Below are positions 54,601-64,000 of a stretch of 64,000 nt of DNA, piece after piece; the first letter of the stretch is position 1; the number at the start of each line of letters is the position of its first letter. Under the pieces are notes generated by a model. It saw nothing but the letters and a program-made list of their open reading frames with translations, was not told the origin of the DNA and did no database searches. The translations under genes and the position numbers were made by a program. This DNA comes from Tilletia caries. Its lineage: Eukaryota > Basidiomycota > Exobasidiomycetes > Tilletiales > Tilletiaceae. Location: NCBI GenBank assembly GCA_032718865.1, contig JALUTQ010000007.1, positions 2,617,699-2,681,698 on the forward strand, in the 5' to 3' direction.

Positions 54601-56684
54601 TTGCTAACCAGAAAGCGAGCCCACCATTTAGACGGGTCAGACTTTGACGAGGCTGGTTCCAGTAGCTCCGAACCGCCTGCCGAGGTTTGCACGCCGTTGC
54701 TCCCGACGTCGACAGGAGTCGCCTCTGTGTTTGAAGAGACACTTGCGTCGTCATCCTCACTTTCGTCGCTTTCGGGAGCGGACGAGCCGGACAAGGAAGC
54801 GCCGGAATCGTCGATCAATGACTCTCCGGAGTCGTCGATTAAGGAAGCACCGGAATCGTCGATCAGAGAGGCTTCCGAATCGTCGACAATCTCCTCCGCG
54901 TCGGGCGTGCCTTCAACCAGGACGGAGGTAGGAATGGCTGAGGTCGTGTTTGGAACATGATCTTCGTCGACGGATCCTTCAGCATCTTCGTCGTTCCCTC
55001 CATCTTCCTCCATGACATGCGCTTCGTCGATTGAACCTTCGGCGTCTCCGTCGATTCCCTCGTCTCCCTCCATAGCGTGTGCCTCGTCGATTGAACCCTG
55101 AGCATCTCCGTCGGACCCTTCGTCTTCCTCCAGATCGCTGTCTTCAACGTCGGCCCCCTCTCCGTCACTGGCTTCCGAATCAGTGTCCATCAATTCCGAG
55201 GCAGCTTCCTCGCCATACAAGTCCGTGCGCTGTATGTTGAGCATCTGAGTACTTTGCTCGAGGATAGCATTCAGTTGCTTCCGGCCTTCCAGCTCGTGCT
55301 CCTTGCGCTCGGCCTCCTCCTTTTGATGACCAACAAAGTCGGCTGCCAGTTTCCACTGTTTGATGACTTCGCGTGCTGTCCATTTGGCGAGAGATTTGAT
55401 GCCACGTTCCTGGGCGCGACGCTGCTTTTCCTCCAGATCAGACTTGCGTACCCAATAGAGCTTGACCATCTTCGCAATCCGGGCTGTTTCCTTGGTACGA
55501 TGCTTGCGAAAATCACGCAGCTCGGACGATTGCTCAATCGCAGCCGCGACCAGGTGATGTTGGTGGTCTTCTTGTCGCAGCCAGTTGAGATCGGCACCGT
55601 CGCGCAGGAGATCGACGTTGTAGTCCTCCTCGAACTGGAGGCCCTTCGCGGCCATGATGTCGAGCTCGATGTATTGTCGCGCGCTCTCCCTGATATCACT
55701 ATGCAGCTTTCTCCGCGAGACGGGTTCACCATCATCTGTGAAAGAGAACGAAGACCAGAACGACCGCAATGATGATCCTCGCGCTGCCCAAGACTGGGCA
55801 ATGTAGTCGACAGGCGGACCTTCAAGGCACGCTGCTGGAGGAGGCACCTCAGTTGGAACCTTGGCTGGGCCGCGCTTGCGCTTCTTGCGCGGAGGCTCTG
55901 GCGCGTCTGCTGAAGTCGAGCCAGATGCGAGCTTTCTCTGGGGTGCTGAATTTGAGGAGGACGGACCTGGGGTCCGGGCCGAGCGCTGTCTTGTGCCGTT
56001 CTGCATCTGTACCTCCAGCATTTCACCCGGTAGTTCCTCCTCAAAGTCTGGAAGCCCGGCTTCGCGACCATTTTGATGCTCCAAGCTCGGTTCTGGCTCT
56101 GGCGACGGTGTTGCTGCTATGACCGGTGTTTGCGAGAAGTCCAGAGTCGGCTCTGCTCTCCTGATCCTGAAAGGCTTGGGCTCGATCGAGGATGACAGCG
56201 TGGATGTGAAGACGCGGACTGGTCTTGATACCGGCTCCGGCTGTGACGGCAGCATGGCTGGTTGCTCTTCGTATATCGCGTTCCCCTGATGCGCAACAAT
56301 ATCCATAGAAACATCGCCCTCCTCCTCTTCGTCCTCCCCTTCGCTGAGCTCGAGAGTGGTACTCGCATTCGCATTCGCATTCGCGCCTGTATGTAATCCA
56401 GCCCGCTCGTTGCCCTCCCCAGCGACTCTTGACCTGAAGTCGAGCTCCGACTCTACGCTGTTGGTGCCATCCGACTCGTAGCTGTCCGCATCACTCTCGT
56501 CCGAAGGAGGTACAATGGAATCAGCACTGACGGCGAGGCCTGCGCGCTGACCAGTCATGTAGCGCTCCTCGCCGTCGCCGTCGCCGTCGCCGTCGCTGCT
56601 GTTGGAGCCAGTGAATCCATGTCCGAAGCCGCGTCTGCGCCTTCCATGCTGGCTGCTGCCGCCAATACCGAGGGGACTGGCCAT
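51623..56684 (-). CDS. SWR1: SWR1 chromatin-remodelling ATPase
   Basis: Three exons (56684-54120, 54052-51753, 51671-51623) give 1637 aa. SWR1 exchanges H2A for H2A.Z in nucleosomes. The first ~300 residues are acidic and disordered. Then come an HSA domain (LHSDIRESARQYIELDIMAA to WKLAADFVGHQ), a long acidic Ser/Asp-rich spacer with SLIDDSGASL-type repeats, and RTPYQHVGL-like entry LRPYQHVGLDWL. The ATPase has Walker A GLGKT (K859) immediately after intron 1, LDEAHHIKN (956-959), LLTGTPLQNNL, a large insertion as in SWR1/INO80, and helicase motifs FTQMTKMLDIL, RLDGATK, ILSTRSGGLGINLVGADTV and AHRIGQ. The last 49-nt exon supplies FVNSDWEHF, the conserved tail. The frame is open 5' of the ATG without another Met. 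Confidence 0.93.
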
Positions 56685-57378
56685 CGGGAGGCCGGTGGTT
56701 GGTAGTCTCGGCGCTCGCTCCGTCCGTCCGTACCCTGCGCTTGTACTTGCGTTCGCACCCGCGGTTCGTGCTGCTTGACCTGTTATGGGTGTAGCGTATG
56801 AGGAAGCCCCGACCGCAGCTCACGCAGGGGGTGGTGTTGTGGGAGTCAGTCGCTCTGCTCCCAGCTATGTGATCCTCGTTCCGGCACCGACCAGCGTCAA
56901 GGAAGCGCGCGCTGAAGGATGTCCTCTGAGGAGAAGCGCAAGGAGGCGAACACGGATGCCTTCGATGTCGTTCCGGGCTTCTTCCTCGCCGACAAGAACT
57001 AAGAAGTCGAGCTCTCGAGAGCACAAAATTCGGTCACGTCGCGTCGCGCACAGAGAATTCACACGCGCCTCGAAGCTCAGCGCTCAGCGGGCAGATGGAA
57101 GTCGAGCAACAGAAATGTGGATGTGTGCGAGTGTGTGACGCGTGACGTGTGACTGGGTGCTCTAACAATACTGCTACAAGGAGAAATGCCATTGCTGCGA
57201 CTTGCAGTGAACAGAGAGAACAGGGGAAGAAGTCGAAGCGCGAAATGGCATGAAAGCAATGCAGCGGATACGGAACTTCGAGGCTTGAATTCTCGAGCAG
57301 GGAAAGGTCGCTCAGGCGTGCAGCGTGAAGCCATGAAGGCGGAGAGGAATTGGAAGGAAAAGCTCGTCATTCAAGTCG
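56685..57378. other. Intergenic region upstream of SWR1
   Basis: Holds the SWR1 promoter and the 3' end of the next same-strand gene. A splice-like pair (donor CCTGC|GTGAGC near 56823, acceptor AACAG near 56781, minus strand) hints at a 5'-UTR intron. Confidence 0.5.
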
Positions 57379-60300
57379 TCAGTCGAGGATCTCGAATCCG
57401 TCCGACTCGTCTTCGCTCGATGGTTGTACACGGATCGGTTGACTGGAAGCCTTCGCCACAGAAGGCCGATCCGGCGCACGGCTTGGTTGGCTGCTCGGGT
57501 ATGTCGTCGTTGTCGTTGGCTTAGCTGGAGATCTTCGTTCCGGCTCACCGGATGCCCTCGTCGATCCTGCATTCTTCCTTGATGAGGATGTCGACGGTCC
57601 CGCCTCCGCTGCGGCTTGTCTTCTCCGATTTCCAGCTGCATCCTCGGGCTCAGGTGAGGATGTCAAGTCCACCACGTCCTCGTGGACCTTCATCGCTATA
57701 TCGAGACTCTTCCCTGCCCCAGGAGGGTATCCCGAACCGGACCACGAGGCCGCTTTCTTCGAAGCAACTGAAGCCGCCGCCTTGCGAGACGGGCCCGGGA
57801 TGTCTCCGGAATCTGAATCCGACTGCGATGTCGAAGCTGGGCTCGCGCTCTTCTCCGCCTGCGCACCGCGGTACGACTGCGACGACCTGAGCGCATTTTG
57901 AGCAGCCTCGATGATCTCTCGCTCTCTGTCGCCCCTCTCTGGCTCCGGGGAAGCAGATGAAGATACAACTTGCGGGATCACGAATCCGTTTGTGCCAATG
58001 CTCGCACGGCCGGCATTGGCGTTGCGCGCCTTCTTCAAAACTCGTCGTGCGCTGAGATCGTAAGCCCCACCTGAAGGTTGTGAGGCTGAAGGAACGCCAT
58101 TGGTCCTCACCGCCCGAGGAGTCGCGTCCGCATCCGCCGCATCGAGGCTATCTGTCGAACTACGTCTTCGCACCCGTGACGGCCCAGCTTGAGTGAAAAT
58201 GACCGACGATCCAGATCCATTCATCGGTTGCGAAGCCGGTGGCGCCTTGCTCGAGTCTCTCCGGCGAACCGCCTCAGGCTGTGACTGTGCATGTACGCTG
58301 ACTGGCGAAGAGCTGACTGGAAGAGCAGATCCGTTTGCCGGAAGACGTCCGCTTGTTCGAGCCTCCGAAGGTGGTCGAGGAGACGAAGGGGACATTGTCG
58401 ACCGAGACGGGCTGACATGAGGCTGTTGCTGACGAGACTTCGGGCCGAAGGCGGACAAGGGCTGAAATCCAGGAGGCGGCTGCTTTCCGCTCGTACTAGG
58501 CCTTTCGCCTGTCCGATTGGGTTGTCGACCGCCGTTCATACCGTCACCATCATCGACATCGTCGTCCTCCGAAGAGCTTGTTCCTCCGTCGTCGAATAAG
58601 TGGCTGTGGTCGTTAGTAGCTGGTAGTCGCGAGGCCTTCTTCGAAGGGCTCGCCGAAGTCTTCAAAGGCCTCGCGGAAGGGCTCGCGACCTCGATTTTGC
58701 TTTGATCGTGCGAGCGCATTGGCGCAGGTTGAGACGCAGGTTGAGACGGACCGGGTCGGTCTTGCTGCGACTGGTGTATCCGTTCCCATTCGGTCCTGTG
58801 ATGTATGGCCCTCGTAACACGGGGCACCGGCTGACTTGAGGCATACATTTCGGCCGTAGTATGTGAGCTGATGGCCGCGGCCATCCGCTGGACCGCAGCA
58901 CGCTTGGAAGGACTTGGCCCACCTGGCCCGGTCATCTCCCCGGCCTCAGGCTTTTTCTGCAGGGCGACCGAACACATCAGCTGTATGTAGGAGTCAGAGT
59001 TATGATCTCTTTCACCGGGAAGTTACGTACCTGAGCTTTCGGAGCTGATTCGTGATGGGTCTCCGCGCCCGGGATGACCCCAATCATCGCCATCTCTTTC
59101 GTCGACTTCAAGATGCGCTTCCGCTCGGCATCGTGGTAGTGCGGGAAGAAGGAAAGGTCCTTCCAGGCGTCCGCCGGCGCGAGGTCGTGCACGGCCGTGA
59201 AGCCGAAATCGTCGACCGGTACGACTTGAACAGCGACAACGGGCCGGTTCACCGCGTATTCTCGTCCCTCGCTGTCTCCTAGTCCGATAAGCTGCCTGGT
59301 CCCCGCGCTGTCGGGAACGCTCCGAACGATCCGCCACGCCCGCGATGTTGCTCCACACGTTCGGACCAAGACGAATTCCAGCGCCGGTCCAAAGGGGCAG
59401 AGAGGCCCAAGAAACTTCTCGTCTGGAATATAATCACAAAACTCCTCTATCGTCACGGCGCGCAGCGCATATGCGTTTGCGAGCGCCAGCAAGAATAGCT
59501 GAAATGACCCCTTCTTCAGATACAGCGGCGTCCTGTCGTTATCGGGTCGGTCCCCGAGTATCTTCAGCTCGAGAAGGTTGGGGAAGATCCGAGAGCTCAT
59601 CGACGTTTGGAGCTCGTGCGTAAAGTTGGTGAACTGATACTGGTTTAGCGTCAGTTCCAGGCTGGTGAGAGACTGAAGGGTGATAATGCTGAGCGACGGC
59701 GGGATTTCGGCGTCCAGCAGACGCAAGGCCTCGCTGCTTGCGTTGGCACTCGCGTCCGACCCGTCCTTGTTCTTCCTCGGCTTGCCAGAGTGCGCCGTGG
59801 CCCCGCTTGGCTTGACCGATGGCCCATTGCCCCTGCCGCGCGGCCCCCGCAAAGCCTTGGGCACGATTGCCTCGTAAGAACAGGCAATGTGTGCCAGAGC
59901 TTGTGGCGGAACCTTGAGCGGGACATTGTCGGGGACGTGTCGAAGATCAAGAAGTCGCAGCCGTGGGAAGGTCTGCGTCTTGAGGGACTCCAAGTCAGCA
60001 GACAGAAAGCCCGCATCCAAGCTGATGAGCGTCTCTTGATGTCTGGCGACGAATTTGTCGAATGCATCGCGGAATTGAGGTGGGCCGTGATAAAGGAGGA
60101 ACTTGAGGTTGGGGTGGTACGAGCTGAACAGTTGGCCTTGGAATTCGTGGTCCGTTGTCAGCTTGATGGAGATAGCCTCCAGCTCAGGCTTGCCGCACAG
60201 GAGCTCATCGAGGGGCCCGACGTCCCATTCGTCTGTAACGAATTTGGTGGCCGCATCGATGGTGAGATTCGTTAGATTCGGCAAGTCCATCTCGTTCAGA

Positions 60301-62214
60301 AACGTGAGTTGCTCGGCGTCGAGCACTCTGAGAGATAGCTGTCGGAGGTTGGGCCAAGAGAACGAGTCCTCGTCATCCTTCCCGAATGCATGCCATAGGA
60401 AGAGCCCAGTTCGTCTTGGCTGGTTCTGCAAAGGACAACAAAGCACTGATGTAAGTGTTGGTCTGAGTTCCTTCCCGCGCAGCTTCCTGATCTTACGTTT
60501 ACCATTCGAGGCTGGTAGTCGTCCCGTGACAGGATGTGGAGCTCTTGCACCGAAGCGATCTCGCGCCGCGAGTTGGCTCCCAGACATTCAAACAAATGTT
60601 TGACTGCGTTCCAGGCCTTATTGAACCTTTCCGCATTGTCTGGTGGATGGGAAACAGAAATAGCAAGGTATCGTTTATGAGCACTGTGGCCACTGCCAGA
60701 CAGCAGTATCACATAGAAAAGAAGAGAACACTCACGGTGATAGTTCAGGTCTAGCACGACGGTCAGCTTTCGCAGGGCCTGTTGATGAAGAAGTTCAAGG
60801 AAAGAGTGAGCGTCTATCGCTGCATGTATGCAGGGGCTGAACGTACCTTTGTAAGATTCGAATAGTCCTCCGACGGTGCTCCCTCGCCCGCCAACGCACT
60901 GACCAGATGATGAAGCTGGCTCATCCCCAGATTCACTTGAAACTCGAAGTCCTTCTTGTCCGCCTTCGCATTGACCCGCTGCATGATCTCCCGAACGTAG
61001 ATCCACTCGAGACGATTACCCGGCTTTATAGGAGTGGGCGAATCGGCATCTCTGAGCGCGCCGTCGTCCCAGATGCGCAAGATTTTGCACTCCTCAGCCA
61101 GGGCTGGTTTCTGCGTCAACACTCTGGAGAGCTTGACTTGGTTTGGGCCGTTGATCTCGATCGTCGAGTAGATGCGCGAAAGGGCGGCGCTGTAGCATGC
61201 ATAGTTGACGTGGGCGACGGAGACGAGGTCTGCATTGGTCAACATGGCGCAGAGATGGTCGAGGGCAGAGGGAGGATCGATGCGAGAGTCCCTGTCGTGG
61301 AAGTCGTCGGCAATGCCGGCGAAGAACCTTTGGGCGGCCGTGACGGGTGCGACGGGAACACGCGGGCGAGATGATGGGCCGCTGCTTGACGATTCTCCGA
61401 CCTCCAGCTTAGCCCTTGCCCTCGGTGCTACTTTGACGGCCGTTAGGATCACGTCGTCGTCGTCATCGTCGTTGCCGCCTTCGGTTTTGACGTTTCCGGC
61501 CGCATTCATCTCGGGATTTTCGAAGCTCGAGGCAGCAGGGATGCCCGGCGCGAGGTCTCCTCCAGCATTTATGTCGGCATTATCGAAACCGGAGCGAGGG
61601 GCATCAGGGAGGTCTCCTCCAGCATTTATGTCGGCATCCTCCAAACCCGAGGGAGGCGCAGCAAGGCCGCACTCAGCAGAGTTTCCTCCCGCATTCATCT
61701 CCGCACTTCCGTTCCTTACAGGAGGCCCAGCAGGTTCGGGATGCGCATCGGGTGTGAAGAAACGAGGGTCCGCGTCCTCCATTTCGACATCGTCCATCAC
61801 GGGGGATGCGCTGAGTCGTATCCGACTTGGACCTGCTCGCTGAGAGGCATGGGAAGTCGCGGATTGGGGGAGGCTTGGTGATGGCGCTGACACAGGCGTT
61901 GGTGTGAGTGTAGGCGCAGGCGCAGGCGCGAGGTCTTGAGGTGGGGCCGATGTAGCACTGGCCGAATGTGTCCCCGATGGGCCAGTCGGATGGGAGACGC
62001 CTTGGTTTCGGGCCTGCTGCTCCCGGACTGTTTGCTGGTGCATCAGTCCAAATAGATCGCCGCCATCATCATCGTCGTCGTCGTCGTCGCTATCGGCAAG
62101 TATGGGGTCGAGCTCGAAGCCGGGTATCGCGAAGTCGTGCGTGTTGCTGCTACTACCGCCGCCGCCATTGCCGCCGCTGTTGCGTTCTTGGGAGAGAGTG
62201 AGCACACTCGTCAT
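57379..62214 (-). CDS. Large F-box-like / leucine-rich protein with SUMO-interaction-like motifs
   Basis: Five exons keep frame: 62214-60847, 60777-60735, 60639-60497, 60425-59031 and 58980-57379 (1516 aa). I do not recognise an orthologue. The N-terminus is acidic with four copies of a D/EMNAGG unit. An F-box-like stretch follows (SALDHLCAMLTNADLVSVAHVNY) and then leucine-rich segments (LRQLSLRVLDAEQLTFLNEM, PNLTNLTIDAATKF, LTSLELTLNQYQFTNF, PNLLELKILGDR), as in fungal F-box/LRR proteins. The C-terminal ~530 residues are disordered and Ser/Pro-rich with short SQP repeats. VVDLTSSPEPED near the end and DDDDVILTAV near the start look like SUMO-interaction motifs. It could be a substrate receptor of a ubiquitin ligase; this is inference. 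The last exon could in principle be a separate gene, but the joint is clean (CAG|GTACGT..ATACAG|CTG). Confidence 0.65.
61500..61720 (-). repeat. Intragenic tandem repeat encoding DINAGG-type units
   Basis: Four diverged copies of a ~60-75 nt unit containing TCCAGCATTTATGTCGGCAT or close variants. On the coding strand they give ADINAGGDLP-like peptides. Confidence 0.8.
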
Positions 62215-62322
62215 GGCGGGCGGGGGGCCGTCGAGGGGCGCGTGGCCTGCTGTTCTATTTCCTCACGCCGCGAGCTGCAGACTGAATGCTGAACGCTGAA
62301 CGGCTGTGGCAGAGAAGGTAAG

Positions 62323-62353
<31 letters not shown>

Positions 62354-62618
62354 GGTACAGCGGCCAAAGCCCAAAATCCGTCGCTTCTCGAGAAGGCGCG
62401 GATCGGGCTGTCGGGAGTCGGGGCTCGGGGCTGCTTCATCTCGAGAGGACAAAGGGAAGCTTGCGATGTGATTGTTCAAAGGGAGCATAACGAGCAGCGA
62501 GCAGAGAGCAGCGAGCAAAGGAAGCAGCGAGCAGGCAGGGAGGGAGGGCAGGAGCAGGGAGCAGCGCAGGGAGCAGCGCAGGGAGCAGCAGGGATCAGAG
62601 ATCAGAGTATACACTGAA
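62215..62618. other. Intergenic region with (CAGC)n and GAGCA-rich repeats
   Basis: A (CAGC)7-8 run lies at 62323-62353. A GGGAGCAGCGCA-type repeat lies at about 62480-62600. It includes the upstream region of the F-box-like gene and the 3' end of the NmrA-like gene. Confidence 0.7.
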
Positions 62619-63622
62619 TCAAAACATGTCCTCGACTCGCACACGCGGCACAAAGCCAACCCGTGCATTGTCGTTCTCGCCATTCTCCAGCGCGCCGACC
62701 TCGATCTCGAGCTGAAACCACGCGCCCAGACGGCCGTCGTCAAGATTGACCCCTTCCGCCACCCACGCCCGAGCCTCGTCAACACACCCATTTCGGATCG
62801 TCCACGGCCGGCCGTGCTCGATCTCCATCGCCTCGACGATCTCGATCCAGCTCAGGAAGGCGGACTGGGTGCGTAGGGAGGTGTAGTGCAGAGCTGTTGG
62901 GGACAGGCGGCCGGAGGTTAGGGCAGCGTGGGTGAAGCTGGCGACGTCCGACTGGGCTGAGATGGGGAAGCGGCGGTCGCCATTGCCCAGGATCCGAGCT
63001 ATGCACGCATCGGCATCAAGTACAAACTCCGGAAGGCATAGGAAGATATCGAAAAGTCCGGCCTGAATGCTGAGCCAGGGAAGGCCGATCTGGAAGATGA
63101 AGAGGGGGTCGAGGAGCGTTGTCAGTTCATCAACAGCGAAGATCCGATAACAGCATTTTAGTGCACGCTCAAGTCACTCACCTCCTCAGCTAGCGCCCGC
63201 GCTTGATTCTTTAGTATCTGGAATGTCGGGCCCTGACCCGGCGGACACCGAGAGAGGTCGAACTCGATTCCAAACTCAGAGAGCACAAAGAGCTGTACAC
63301 CCGCCCTCTTGGCCGCGAGAATGAAGGCGCGCTGATTTACTGCCGCCTCGACTGCGATGCAGTTGCTGAATGTGCTAACCACCACCTGATGGCCATAGAG
63401 CGCCGCGACGAGGGCGTCCTGATCGTCGTAGTCGACGTCACCGACGATCTCTGCCTTCTGCTGGTACAGACGGGCATAGGTGTCGGGAGAGTGCCGAGTG
63501 ATGATGCTCACCCTGGAGATCTTGTGGACCGAGGCAGGATCGAGAAATTCGCGCACGAGACGCTCGCCGAAGTCGCCCACGCCGACAAAGGCATAGGAGG
63601 TGTAATAGGGATAAACGTCCAT
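62619..63622 (-). CDS. NmrA-like NAD(P)-binding protein
   Basis: Two exons (63622-63182, 63089-62619) encode 303 aa, a normal length for NmrA/isoflavone-reductase-like short-chain dehydrogenases. The Rossmann start reads SYAFVGVGDFGERLVREFL, with a G-x-G-x-x-G-like loop. ADP-binding and strand features follow (VSIITRHS, AEIVGDVDYDDQDALVAAL, VVVSTFS) and a helix/strand LFVLSEFGIEFD. The second half reads GLPWLSIQAGLFDIFL and NGDRRFPISAQSDVA, matching substrate-side elements of the family. Members act either as reductases on small aromatic compounds or as redox-sensing regulators. Without a clear catalytic Lys or Tyr in place, the choice is open. Confidence 0.78.
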
Positions 63623-64000
63623 ATGTCGTCGGGCCGTCGCCGGAGATGGGTATTATAGCGACTAGTAACGGCGGAAGATTCGAAACCCGACGATTCCAAA
63701 CAATGGACGCGTCTGAGGAGCTATAAGTGTAATCGGATAGGAGCACGAGAAGACAGAGAGGGAAGGGAAGAAGGTCAGCTTGGAGTTCGGACCGCAGACC
63801 ACGGACCTGTTTGGGTGCAGATATTAAGTGAGCGTGGTGAGCCTGATCTCTGAGGCCATCCTTCTGCGTGAGCATTCATGAGCTCTGGGCACGGTGAGAG
63901 ACGAGTGCACCTGACTGGGTTATTGCAATCGACGGGCGTGCGCAAGGTCGTGCTCCTCATCATCGTCGTGAAAGGTTGATTGCATGTGGTGGTAGAGAAG
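63623..64000. other. Upstream region of the NmrA-like gene
   Basis: No gene recognised; probably promoter and the start of an intergenic region cut by the window end. Confidence 0.5.

Overview
The window looks like nuclear DNA from a basidiomycete fungus. Most protein genes are cut by short introns (about 65-100 nt, GT..AG, one probable GC..AG). The gene set fits: SWR1, LST8, a MOD5-type tRNA prenyltransferase with a C-terminal matrin-like zinc finger, Zn2Cys6 regulator, mL44, eL33. The mobile elements (DIRS, KDZ-type, PIF/Harbinger, MULE, hAT- and mariner-like miniature elements) also fit. The lineage within Basidiomycota cannot be fixed from this sequence alone. All exon models are reading-frame-consistent joins made by eye, without transcripts.

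Region 1 (1-15130) is a transposon accumulation. It starts inside a DIRS retrotransposon (RT/RNase H then tyrosine recombinase, then split direct repeats). This sits in a diverged repeat ('module X') that recurs at 13.1-13.8 kb. A second module ('Y') is at 4.5-5.66 and 11.37-12.55 kb. From 6698 to 15130 a pair of 36-bp inverted termini encloses a Myb/SANT-like accessory gene, a PIF/Harbinger transposase, a small element rich in GGGTAAAACGAGGGT motifs, the 11.1-13.9 kb X/Y element and a MULE deletion derivative with an 11-bp target duplication.

Region 2 (15.4-40.8 kb) is gene-dense: a large Zn2Cys6 regulator (+); a long-chain-base-1-phosphate phosphatase and a membrane-anchored S33 peptidase (both -); tRNA-Lys; phosphoserine aminotransferase (+); two tandem paralogues of the MOD5 prenyltransferase (both -) separated by a mariner-like miniature element; ribosomal protein eL33 (-); a second, nearly identical tRNA-Lys; and a divergent pair, LST8 (-) and mitochondrial ribosomal protein mL44 (+).

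Region 3 (40.8-49.2 kb) has about 2.3 kb without an assignable gene and then a complete-looking two-gene transposon. A SWIM/KDZ-type transposase (-) and an unrecognised coiled-coil accessory protein (+) converge with overlapping stop codons inside 106-bp terminal inverted repeats. The accessory gene carries an 869-bp hAT-like miniature element exactly at an exon-intron junction.

Region 4 (49.2-64 kb) has a 2-oxoglutarate/Fe(II) oxygenase (+), the SWR1 chromatin-remodelling ATPase (-), a 1516-residue F-box-like/leucine-rich protein with SUMO-interaction-like motifs (-) and an NmrA-like NAD(P)-binding protein (-).

The host genes are mostly housekeeping (translation, tRNA modification, serine synthesis, TOR signalling, chromatin) and form no obvious pathway cluster. 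The parts most worth following up are the 43.1-49.2 kb transposon and its accessory gene, the splice-site insertion within it, and the divergence of the two MOD5 copies.
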